Shown: in pieces, positions 9,194 to 19,885 of the stretch
Layout of the letters: each line of letters begins with the position of its first letter
Position numbering within the stretch: the first letter of the stretch is position 1
Source: Oenanthe sinensis
Taxonomy: Eukaryota; Streptophyta; Magnoliopsida; Apiales; Apiaceae
Length of the DNA: 64,000 nt
Assembly: GCA_028671895.1 (NCBI GenBank)
Contig: CM053794.1
Coordinates: 40,998,501-41,062,500 of the forward strand
Direction: 5' to 3'
Position numbers and translations under genes: made by a program
Notes under the pieces: generated by a model
What the model saw: only the letters and a program-made list of their open reading frames with translations
What the model was told of the DNA's origin: nothing
The model's database searches: none

Positions 9194-11521
9194 ATGAGTG
9201 GCTCAAGGATGAAGGTTGCTGGAAGATTTAAACCCTGCATGCACATGGGATGCTTTGATCTGGATGTTTTTGTGGAGATGAACCAACGAACTAGGAAGGC
9301 AAGCAACTATGAGTAATAATTTTCTGTTCTCCTCTTAGGTCATTAATTTTTATGTTAGCAGTTTTGTAAGTTAGCAAGCATTTTATGTGTTTGCAGTGGC
9401 AATGCCCCATTTGTCTGAAGAATTATTCTCTGGAGAATATCATTATTGACCCATACTTTAATCGCATTACATCAAAGGTAAATCAATGCTCTGATAGCAT
9501 GTATGATCAGGTTATAATTTGTAAACATCTTTGTAATCTTTTGTTTTGCCCAATTGAAGATGTGAACTTGTGGAGAAGATGTAACAGAGATTGAGGTGAA
9601 GCCTGATGGTTCTTGGCGTGTGAAGCCAGTAAATGAACGAAGGTATCTTGGGGATCTTACACGTTGGCATTTTCCTGATGGCAGTCTCTGCATGCAGACA
9701 GATAAGGAAGCTATATCTAAGTCTGAAGTCATCAAACAAGTCAAACCGGAATGCACATCAGAAGGCTATACTGGTTTGAAACTTGGAATAAAGAAGAACA
9801 GAAATGGTATCTGGGAAGTCAGCAAACCTGATGATTCTACTGTGAATAGACAACAAGATAACATAGAAAACAATGGTCATATTATTATCAGCAGTATTTC
9901 TGGCAGTGGGGATGGTGAAGATCCCAGTGTCAATCAGGAAATAAACTTTGATTTCTCGACAAACAATGTAATTGATCTTGACTCTGTCCCCCTCAACATT
10001 GACCAAATTCAGAGTGCACCAGTAGGGGATGCAGATGTTATAATTCTCAGCGATTCTGAAGAAGAAAATGAACCCATTATCTCTTCTGATCCAATATATA
10101 AAAGCAATGGGTCAAATACTGGATTCACACATGAAGTTCCTGCACAAGGAATTCCTGATTCTTATCCTGGAAATTCTGGCCTTGGCCCTGAAGGAGGTAA
10201 TGATGATGACTTTGGGGTGCCTTTACCTTCTGCTGATCCTAGTTTTCAGTTATTTGGATCTGAAGCAGATATCTCAGCCGTGAATTGCTACTCACTAAAT
10301 GCTGATACTGCATCTGGTCAAGGCCTTCATATGATGATGCAGTGCAGACCGTAGTTAACTTGGATTATTCTGAAGTCTTGACGAACAATTTCAGATTGAA
10401 ACAATTTGGTGGTTATCCAAACTTTTCAACGGGATAAAATCAGAATGCAAGAACAGAAGAATGATTATGTATTTTGTGTGAATTCTACGACCCTTTTTCG
10501 TAACTATGACCAAACCAGTTGTAAGTATTATATAGGTGTCTAAAGAAAGACATGTCCAAAAAACATGTTTTTGAGATCTGCAATTGTGTCTAAAAGACAT
10601 GACTTTTGGAATCAAAAATAAAATTTTTGTACAGCACTAACCTTCAGAAACAAAAAATTTCAACCCCAGACAAGGGGAGCTGCCCCTTGGACCCCGCCGG
10701 GGACGCTGCCCCGGACCCTATCAATAACGGAAATCATAATATACTCAAACAAGCATGCACTCTCCCGACTTGTTCGATGAAATATTACAATCACATTAAT
10801 CAACTAGTCAATCCAATTACAATAAAATATCTAACAGGGACCGGTATGAGCGACCAACCAAATATGTCAAGTGGTATTTCTACAGAGGATTGGTTTTCCC
10901 TGAGGATAGGGAATTGTCGCGGCAGAGTTCATAACAAGCCTCCAGCTGTAACCGGTTCGTTGGCCAACAAAGGTATATGGGCTAGTTTATTTGTCATTTC
11001 CATTCTTTTTTTTCCGTGTTCTGTTGTTTTCCTGGATTTGGTATATGCTATGAACAGCTACTTTATCGAAAACTCATATTTCGTCATAAAATTTTTGGTA
11101 AAACTGGACCAAACTTAAATTGTCTCATTTCAGAAAATATCAATTTTTTCCAGATATTCTTTTTGTTCTTCTGAAGAAGACAAGGAGAACTGGGTGAACT
11201 TTATTTTGTTCATATTCGGATTCTACTTTCAAGGACTGTCTACTACAAATATTATTTTGAATCTTATGTTACTATTTAGCCTAAGTTTCATCTTTTCTTA
11301 CATCAACAAAAATCCCAGACATGCATTGTTTCTGATATCCATTCCCATCTGTTTCTGCAGCCTCTTTGCTTTCTGATATGAATGACAATAAACTTCCTAC
11401 AAATGGCAGTACACCCACAAACACAAGTAGGCAGGAATCGGGTAGCCCAATCACATTTCCACACCAACGGCGTTCTGTAAGAGAGAGACTCTATCTTTCT
11501 ATTGACTCGGATTCCGAGTAA
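9194..11521 (+). pseudogene. SIZ1-type SUMO E3 ligase, 5'-truncated pseudogene
   Basis: Exon-like blocks match the second half of plant SIZ1: 9194-9298 and 9397-9477 encode the SP-RING (GRFKPCMHMGCFDL, WQCPICLKNY, DPYFNRITSK). Block 9560-10354 encodes TEIEVKPDGSWRVK, GIKKNRNGIWEVSKP and the SUMO-interacting motif VIILSDSEEENE. Block about 10840-10972 encodes NMSSGISTEDWFSLRIG, and 11361-11521 encodes ASLLSDMNDNKLP to the normal end RLYLSIDSDSE. The SAP, PHD and PINIT exons are missing; a MITE lies just upstream. A TGA at 9563-9565 replaces the residue after Met at the start of the third block, where intact family members have Arg/Lys (probably CGA to TGA). The first intron would use a GC donor (AAG/GCAAGC at 9299). 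A stop at 10352 is followed by about 480 bp of foreign sequence. Confidence 0.85.
10355..10839. other. Unmatched insert inside the SIZ1 pseudogene, with GC-rich palindromic island
   Basis: Between the stop at 10354 and the resumption of SIZ1 homology near 10840 lies sequence unlike SIZ1. At about 10672-10720 it has a GC-rich cluster (GGGGAGCTGCCCC, CCCCGCCGGGG, CTGCCCCGG) with several short palindromes, in strong contrast to the AT-rich surroundings. This may be a remnant of a transposable element end; I cannot assign a family. Confidence 0.5.
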
Positions 11522-11704
11522 ATGACCAGGTCAATGCATAACTGTGTTTTAGAGAAACAAATTTACTGACATAACTGCAGTGAGGAAATTTTACATCAGA
11601 ATCCAGAATATTCATAGTTTGTCTTCAACAGTTGACGAACAACAAAAATGAATATAAGCTGCATGCTGCATCTACCAGTGAACTACATGCTACTTTTATT
11701 CTCA

Positions 11705-14700
11705 TCAAGGAAGAATTTTTCGCCTCCTGCGAGGGGTCTCTCTCTTGACAAACATCTTCTCCAGTTCGTTAAGGGGTCGACTTGAACCATCTGCCAAACT
11801 AACAAACTTCCAGCCACCTCCATTTCCACGTTTTCCACGAGGTCCCATCTTCTCAACCGTGAAGTTCCATCCATCTTTAGGACGCCTCCGACTGTATTTG
11901 TGGCATTTGATTTCCTTTGCCATCTGTTACAATTAGCAAAAACTGACTGTCAATAGTTTAGAAATTGATTGAGCTCGTGATGGTAACAGATAGAGGATAA
12001 AATATGGAGTCAGCCTAATACAAAACAGGATTAAGTTGTGTTTGAATTGTAATGCTTACGACAGGAAAACAAAAACGATATCTCTTTTGCTGAAGGATCA
12101 TTTCTCAAGTGGCACTCCAGTAGCTGTTCGTTTAGCATTTTGGTTCAGGGTGGGGTTCAGGGTGGGCTGTGGTTAGGCCATTATGTGGCTTGTGTGTTTT
12201 CTGTTTTATATGCTGTGTTGGTGAGAAGTGAGCACAGATTGGGAAGGTGAGGCTTTGAAGGCTATGAAATTCAATGAATTAAAGATGGTGGAGAAATGTA
12301 AGCACGGTGAAGAGAATATTAGGTTCCTGGCGTAGGCAAATGGCAACACTAATTGTTGATGGTATAATGGTATTGCACATAGAATGGAAGCTCACATGAG
12401 AAATAAAACATAGACACGAATGGAATGACTAGATACTGGGGCATGTTTGTTTATTAGATTCATTTCCTTGGCCTTTTGCAAATTCTAGTTGAATGTTGTG
12501 CTTGTGCAGCATGGGAGTTATCAAAGATCTTGACATCTTGTTTTAATATAGACTGAGGACTTTATTTCCTATATTAATGTTACAAGGCAAATGCTTCACA
12601 GAAATATATATGTACTAACAAGTCATGGATATTAACAGCAGTAGTAACTACACAAAGGAAACAAGTAGATAGTAGATACATTTTAAACAAAATTGTATAT
12701 GATTTAGAGAGTAGTTGACTCGGATCGTTTTAAGTAACAATTAAGTAATGTACTACGCAATATCAACAAGAACAATGCAATGTCTAACTCAGAAAAATCA
12801 AATTTGAAACCTTTTGTTAAAATGTTCAATTGCATAGATTCACACGCCTGTATTTACATGTTTCTACTGAAATTCGAACGCTTGCATATTATTACAGAAA
12901 GTAAATGAATATTCACCGCGGACAGGGATCAAGATAAAACTTTCAACATTTACTTTGCTTTTCTGATGTTATTTAATCTCTCATCTAATACTAATTTTAA
13001 GCATCCCTGTAAGGGTGTTTCTCTTTTAAATGACGTTACTTTGTAATTTATTGGCGACTTTAAATGATTATGTATCTGTTCTGTTCCTCCACTTCAATAA
13101 TTTATTCATCGCAAAGGCAAGTTCACTAGATTTTTTTTAAAAGAACTGAGACCTACTTTCTAAGTACAATATTTTTGAATTCCTTTTTTCTTATTCAGGT
13201 GTTAAGACACTTGATAACATGACTAGTGACTAACTTATCATATTTGAATTTCTTATTACGAAGTTGTAACTATTTTTTATCCAAACGACAATTAAAAGGA
13301 TCATGGGTAATACCTTCATTTTGTTAAAGTTCATCCTTTGGACAAACTCTTGATACAGCATCTCATCCTCCTTCATGGAGATCTCGTAGTGCACCTCGTC
13401 AGGATCCTTTGTAGTCCCATCCCAGCCTTCAGGCATGACCTTAAAATCTGGCTTGTAAGGAAGAGAAGCAACGTGGAATTCTCTGTCATGAGAATTGAAA
13501 AATCTGCAAAAGCAACGAGTTAGAAGATCTGAGCCACAGCTTGGTAATTAAATACTACAAAGTTAATCCCAATTTAACACATTAATACATCCCAACTAAA
13601 TAACTGAAGATACATAATTTTAATAATTAATTAGTAAAAGTGTAAAACACTTCAAGATTTAATTAGGCCAAAAAAGTGATCAGGATTACTACACATAAAT
13701 CATGCTTTTGTGCATAGTTGCACCTTTCATGGTGCCAAACAAATATACAAACAAAGGTCAATCAGTTATATCATATCTGTGGAACAATCTACTATCAGAG
13801 CACTAACATTTACCTATCTAATACAGCCTAATGAATCCGTAAAAAACATCTATAATTTCATTGTGTCACACATAATAAACCAACTATTTAGCCACTAGAG
13901 AAGTAATATAACACCCAGTTAAAGGGTGTGCCCCCATTCTCCACTCCATATGGAAGCATACACATTCTAACATCATGATTAAAACAAGACCCCCTATCAT
14001 TGTCGATGAAAAACAGTTTTGATGCACAACCTTAACAGGTACACAAAATTTCATAACATAGTATATTGCTTGGTTATATTATTAGTGTATACTGTATACA
14101 CCTCTTCAACCCTAACAACATACATAGTCCAGCCACACCCCTCTAGCGAGTCTGATTGACTATAAGCCAAAGTCTTACCTCAACAACTCTGCATACTGAA
14201 CCACATTCCATCTACCGTCCATTTACATCTCTATCATAAATACTCTTCACAATCCAAATCCATTAGGTTTTAAAAAATCATATCTTATTTAACTAACCTC
14301 CTTTGTGATCACATTACATTTTACTATTAGCCACCAGTAATACACACAACCTTCTTGATCCAAACATTTTCTATACAATAGTGGCACGGAATTAAATATG
14401 TATATCTATAAGGAAATGCAATATTATCATATAAACAGCATTGCACAATCATAGAGTTAAAGAACATCATACCCAGGAAACTTATCAAGCAGCAGCTCAA
14501 CGGAATCATCCAACGGATGCCCAAGCTTCTTCTCCTGTTCCTCCTCGTCCTCCTTAAGCCACAAAATCGCGTGCACACGTTGCCTCATAATCCGATAATC
14601 CTTAGCCAATTTCTCCACCGTATAAACCTCAGGATTTTCCTTATGCAACTTATACATCTCCGCCTTGTCGGAATCCTTTAAATAGGAACCTCGCACACCA

Positions 14701-15095
14701 GGCTCTCGCACTTGCTTCAACAACTCACTCGTTTCCTTCAATCTCTCTCCCCAGCCTTTAACAAACTTCTTTTCCCTCTTGATCTCCTCTTCACGGGCTT
14801 TTATCGCACGGGCTTCCCACTTGGTCCATCGCGCATTCGCGAACTGCGACGTCGCGGTGGGACCGGCTCGCGATTGCGATGGCGTTTCTTGTGAAGGATC
14901 GATTGGTCGGCCGACGACCTCGCCGTCGAAGTGCTCTTTGGTGAGTCCAATAGACCAGGGTCGGGAGGCGTCAGGCCAGTTTGGATTTTTAGTCCAGTCG
15001 TCGTCACCGCCGGCGGATGAGAAGAGTCGGAAGGTGGAGGGGAGATGAGTGGATTTGAGGGGATTGTAAAGAGAGAGACGGGTTAGAAATCGCAT
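11705..15095 (-). CDS. GCD1-like mitochondrial protein
   Basis: Three exons: 15095-14473, 13503-13314 and 11923-11705 (stop included), giving 343 aa; phases close exactly. The ATG at 15095 (MRFLTRLSLY) starts a basic, Ser-rich mitochondrial-type presequence ending near LFSSAGG. Conserved-looking blocks are REPGVRGSYLKDSDKAEMY, DYRIMRQRVHAILWLKEDE, SHDREFHVASLPYKPDFKV, MPEGWDGTTKDPDEVHYEIS and PRGKRGNGGGWKFVSLADGS. From memory this matches plant GAMETE CELL DEFECTIVE 1 (At5g62270), a mitochondrial protein needed for gametophytes and annotated as eukaryotic mitochondrial regulator/Bot1-like, possibly a mitoribosome component. The assignment is recalled, not searched. Intron 1 is 969 bp and intron 2 is 1390 bp, both AT-rich with no gene seen. 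It ends 183 bp from the convergent SIZ1 pseudogene. Confidence 0.8.
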
Positions 15096-15109
15096 TTTCA
15101 CGATTCCCA

Positions 15110-15190
15110 ATGTTAGGGTTTTTAGGGTTCGGTGTGCTTGCGGAGGTTTGTTTAATTGTTTGGCACTTAAAGACTAAACAACCCTAGAAA
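15110..15190 (-). promoter_or_regulatory. Telo-box-like motifs upstream of the GCD1-like gene
   Basis: On the minus strand, just 5' of the ATG, the sequence reads AACCCTAAAAACCCTAACAT, with a further ACCCTAG near 15180. AAACCCTA telo-boxes are known in promoters and leaders of plant genes for translation and ribosome biogenesis. Confidence 0.55.
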
Positions 15191-16599
15191 GTGAGAGCCT
15201 TTGTTTCACTCTACTGCTACCGGGACGCTACTGTGCCATCAACTAATATTTATTTTTCTTTCCTTTTCTTTTCTTTATAATATAATAATAATTATATATA
15301 CAAATTTTAAAAAAAAAAATTCGTAATTTATTTATTCTTTATATATGAAAATCAGTTTGTAATAGAGTACAAGAAATCAAAAGCCAACTCCAACTTATTG
15401 CTAACAAAAAATAAGTGATCACATTTCAAGGTATTTTTTCTCAGTTAAAGCATCAAATGATTTTTGGTATTTTTAAATCTTTGTATCTATTTTTTTATCG
15501 TTGTCAACTTATATATATATATTATATTATATTATTGCAGTTAGCAGTTTTTTAATGTTTTATATTTCTTGGTGAAAACATTTTGGCTAATTTTTTTATT
15601 ATTATATTTTAATTTGTGATATTTATTATTATTTATTAATATAATTTTAAAATTATTAACATTTCTAAAATTTTAAAAGTTTTAATATATTTTATATTTT
15701 TATATCATATATTCATACATATTTATATTAAATTAAAATTAAAATTTGTAAAATATTCAAAATAAATCTTTGTGATGATTAAAACATCCATGGAGAGAAA
15801 AACTAAAAAATATATGAAAAAGTATTAAACATAAATAAGAAAATTATAAAATATTTAAAATAAATTAGTGAATCGCGCAGATTATAAAGTTATGCTATTA
15901 ATATATAAATATATAAAATTTTCCACTCCAAATAATTATGAGAATAGACTTTGAAAAAATAATGACCACTAAATTTTAAAATAAATAAATTGTGTTAGGT
16001 TTTGTTCTCGATTTACATGATTTTTTTTAATTCTATTTTAAAACCGTACTTAGAAGGTTTAAGTTATGAGAAGGAGATTTCTACAGTCTCGTAATTTTTT
16101 TGATATATCCATGTACTTTAAAAACATGTAATACAAAAAATTGATTTGAAAATCACATATAGTAAATTTTTTATAAATTAATAATGTTGAAATCGGTAAA
16201 AAAAATTAATTTATTAAAATTATTATTTAATCAAGTTAAAAGATATATTTTTGATATTATGTTAGAATAAAAAGTTTGTATTGGAAATATTAATTTATTA
16301 TATATTATTAAATTATGAATTACTAATTAATCGAGATTTTATTGTAACGGGAGCAGCCTGAAAAATCAATTCTCCTACGATTACGTAAATACTTTAAATC
16401 TACAATAGAAAACAGAAATTGAAACACAAAGCACGTGGAGCCGTGGAGTGACTGAATGCCATTATCGTTTAATTACCCTTATCCTCATAAATAAAAAATT
16501 AAATAAACTAAACCCAAATAAAAGAAATGCACCATCTTCGCAAATCTTCAAACTTTGATTAAGGAAAATAACTTTGAATCAAGGTAATGTTGATGTATA
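15191..16599. other. Very AT-rich intergenic region; no gene seen
   Basis: Long runs of A and T with stops in all frames. A sequence at about 15380 (AGCCAACTCCAACTTATTGC) resembles one end of the Tourist-like MITE family at 5454, but no partner end was found. Confidence 0.45.
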
Positions 16600-19543
16600 T
16601 TGCTAGAACGGCTGAAATGACTCATACTGACAGTGTGATAGGATTTAGATAAAAAATAAGAGTGAGTCAAAAAAATGCTCAGTAAATATATGAACAATTG
16701 AAATTAAATCAAGATATGAGATCTGTATAGAGAACGGAATATAAAATAGTTTATTATAAAAACTGAACAGTAAATAAATCACAGTTTATCTCAAACTGAA
16801 ATAATGCAGTATGTCATCAAAATGAATCAACTGCTCAAAATCAATATATAATAGTCATGCTGACAATATGGATTGGATACACAAATATAAATACTATTGC
16901 TCTCTGATCAGTCTAAAAGCAATAAAACATCTTTATACTCTATCGGTACATTTCTATACACATGGTTATAACAAGAATTCTCAAAATATAGGTATCAAAA
17001 TAGGCAAGTAATGTTAGTTTATAGGAAGATAGATTGGTTATCATATCATCCTCAAATGCTGGACTATTATTTCAGAGTCTCTTACGCTAGAATTTCAATC
17101 CAATAGAGCAAACCCAAGTAAATAAGGTATGATTAGTTTCAACTACAGACCATATCCTCGTTATTTATACAATAATTTGTTGGATATGATGAGTTTATTA
17201 TAATCAACTTCTAATATTAAGAGCACAAATAACAAGTAGTTCTGATGCACAGAATAAAACATGAATCATAAATATTTCTGAACAATAACTATTTATCATG
17301 ATATAAATAATCGAAACAATAAAATAGAGGTGTTTAGGATGATTAAGGAGGAAATACTTGTTTGGTATAGACGTTGTGTTAAACTGGAATGGGTCGACTA
17401 CACTTCTCTTCTAGCGACTAACTTGCTCGGATCTACAAATAAAATAATCTAATTTAAATTCTAGTGTCTACTCATGCGGTCTAACAATAACAAATCTCAA
17501 ATAACAAATCTCAAATAACAAGTAATATCAATTAGCAGACAAGTAAGTAAGCATATAAATCATATAGCAGATAAGACTCACAAATTAAAGAGCAGTCAAA
17601 TAAATAAAAGTAAACTCTAAAATATTATTTGAGTCAAAGTGGATCATTATTATCCAATCCGAATAATTATTGGATCCTAAATATTTAAATAAATATTAAT
17701 CCGGGTTTATAAATAAATTAGGGAATTAAAACTATTTTTAAAACTTCCGGATTGTTTTTAGGGTCTAAAACAAACTAGTTTCATTTAAAACGGGTAAAAT
17801 GATTATCAGATAAATAAAATAAATAAATCATTTTTATTTCTCAAAATAATTAAATTCAATTATTTTTAATTATATTTAAATAATATTTAATTAATTAAAT
17901 TAATAGATTAAAATAAATGAATGAATCAATTTGAATTAATTAAATTATTATCTAAATAAATTAAAATAATTAAATTAAATCAATTTTGAAATCAAAATAA
18001 TTTATTTAAGTTTTAAAAATATTTTTCGAAATAAAAGAATAATTTTTTAAACAATTTTTTTGGAATAAAACTAATTTTTGAAAATAATAAATAAACAAGT
18101 TTACTTCCACAAGCTTCATAAACCCAACAGACTACACAACAACATACAGAAACACACCAATTCAAACAACCCAGCAATAACAAGTTTGAAACCCATCCAA
18201 AAACATAGAAATCGACGAAGTTGGAAAATATTATGGTCGATGACACAAGCAGCAACGCGGACAACACATACACGCACACATAGCAGCTAGCCAGCAATAC
18301 AAATCAAGCACCAGCAAACTCAATCAAAAGCAGCACCAAAGTTCCCGATTAGAAGTCAAGATCTGACGACCATACAAAATTCCGGTGACACCAAAACATG
18401 AGTAAAACTCGAAACTAAAGGTACCCATAAACTACTAGCATCATACACAAGCTACACATGATATTCAGACCAAGAAACAAGCTATAAAACAAATATTCCG
18501 GCAAAAAATGAAGTACCTCGGCCATGGATTTCGGTGAACCGAAATCAAATATCAAACTCAAAACTAAAAACACCCATATACTGCTAGACATACATGTTAT
18601 CAACATCAAGAATCAACCAATGCAAATCTTTTTCCAATTAAAACAAGGTCACTGGTTAAAAATCCGGCGAAGCCAAATCCGGGCATAAAAATTAAAATTA
18701 AAACCAGTAACATGTTCTCCACGTAATCATGAATCTAGTCATATCATCAATTAACACAAGCAATTAACAGAAAATTGTGAATTAAAACTAAAACAAACCT
18801 AGTTAAATATGAAATCAACTTCAAAAGATTTTGGATTGAAATCGATACTCTAATCACGTAGTACACGAAACAAGCTTCGATTTGATTAATAACATGTTGA
18901 GATCAGACACTAATAACACCTTCAAACAATTGTTTGATCTCGAAGAATACAAAACCCTAGTTCTTGAGTTTATCCTCAATTCTAAGCGTTGCGTTTCTAT
19001 TTTTGGTAAGTAGAAATAATAAAATTATTATTTTCAAAATATTTATATTTTTGTAAAAATCAAAGGCTCTAATTTGATTAAAAGATAATTTATTCCATAA
19101 TTAAAATAAAAAACCCAAAAATACTTTTTTATGGGATAAAGTATAAAAATAAATATTTTCGAATAAATACAATATATAAGTCAAAATTTCCCAAAAATTA
19201 TGAATGTTTCAAAAATAATAGAATAAAGTCATTTTGAGGATTTTACCATTTTCATAAAAATAAAAATACCAAAAACAAGGTCTTTGGTCTCATGTAGGGC
19301 TGAGTCCGATAATTACAAATCGAATTAATCTTATTCTAATGAAATAAAAATTATAGAAAATAAAATAAAATATTCTAAGTTTCACAAAAGTCACATAACA
19401 TATAATCGATAATTTTTCTATTTATTTAAAATCCTAACAAAAATAAATGCATATATAATAAAAAAAAATATGACACACAAAAAATTACATTAAAAACATA
19501 TTTAAATATTATAAAATACACGTAATTTTCCCGGGCGTTAAAT
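16600..19543 (-). mobile_element. Possible antisense solo LTR of a large retrotransposon
   Basis: About 2.9 kb of non-coding sequence ends at 19519-19540 with CACGTAATTTTCCCGGGCGT. Its reverse complement, ACGCCCGGGAAAATTACGTG, resembles the start of long plant Ty3/gypsy LTRs as I remember them. No gag or pol reading frame is seen. The left boundary and target duplication could not be fixed, and the CA/TG end looks mutated. The interior includes a CA-rich segment (18100-18400) and a segment with CTAGGGTTTTG on the minus strand near 18960. Confidence 0.3.
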
Positions 19544-19885
19544 TAATCAAATATAAGATTGATTATATGGTTAATTTTTTTTATTACATATATAAAATTT
19601 ATGTAAAACATTATGTAAAAAAAAGAAAAACCCACCTAAATTAAATCAAACAAAACTCATATTTCCATAATTTATTTAGTCTTTTTTAATTGTAATAAAT
19701 AATATTAAATATTGTATGAAGTTGGGGTTTGCGCCTATATAAACCACTCGATAGAAGTCTCTCCTCTTGACGGATCTCTCTCTCTCTCTCTCACCACAAC
19801 TTTCATCAAACAAACCCTATAAATTTCTTCAACCAAATTACACATACATAAATACTTATAAATCTATCTTGATTCAAATTAAACA
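19544..19885 (+). promoter_or_regulatory. Promoter and 5' leader of the RBGD-like gene
   Basis: A likely TATA segment (CGCCTATATAAACCAC, about 19731-19746) lies about 30 bp before a (CT)n-rich leader (19767-19792). The start ATG at 19886 follows about 100 bp downstream. Spacing fits a normal plant core promoter. Confidence 0.55.

Noticed and set aside
10606..11118. 170-codon open frame as a separate gene
   Set aside because: Only its middle matches SIZ1; the start lies in the foreign insert and the end runs through the next intron.
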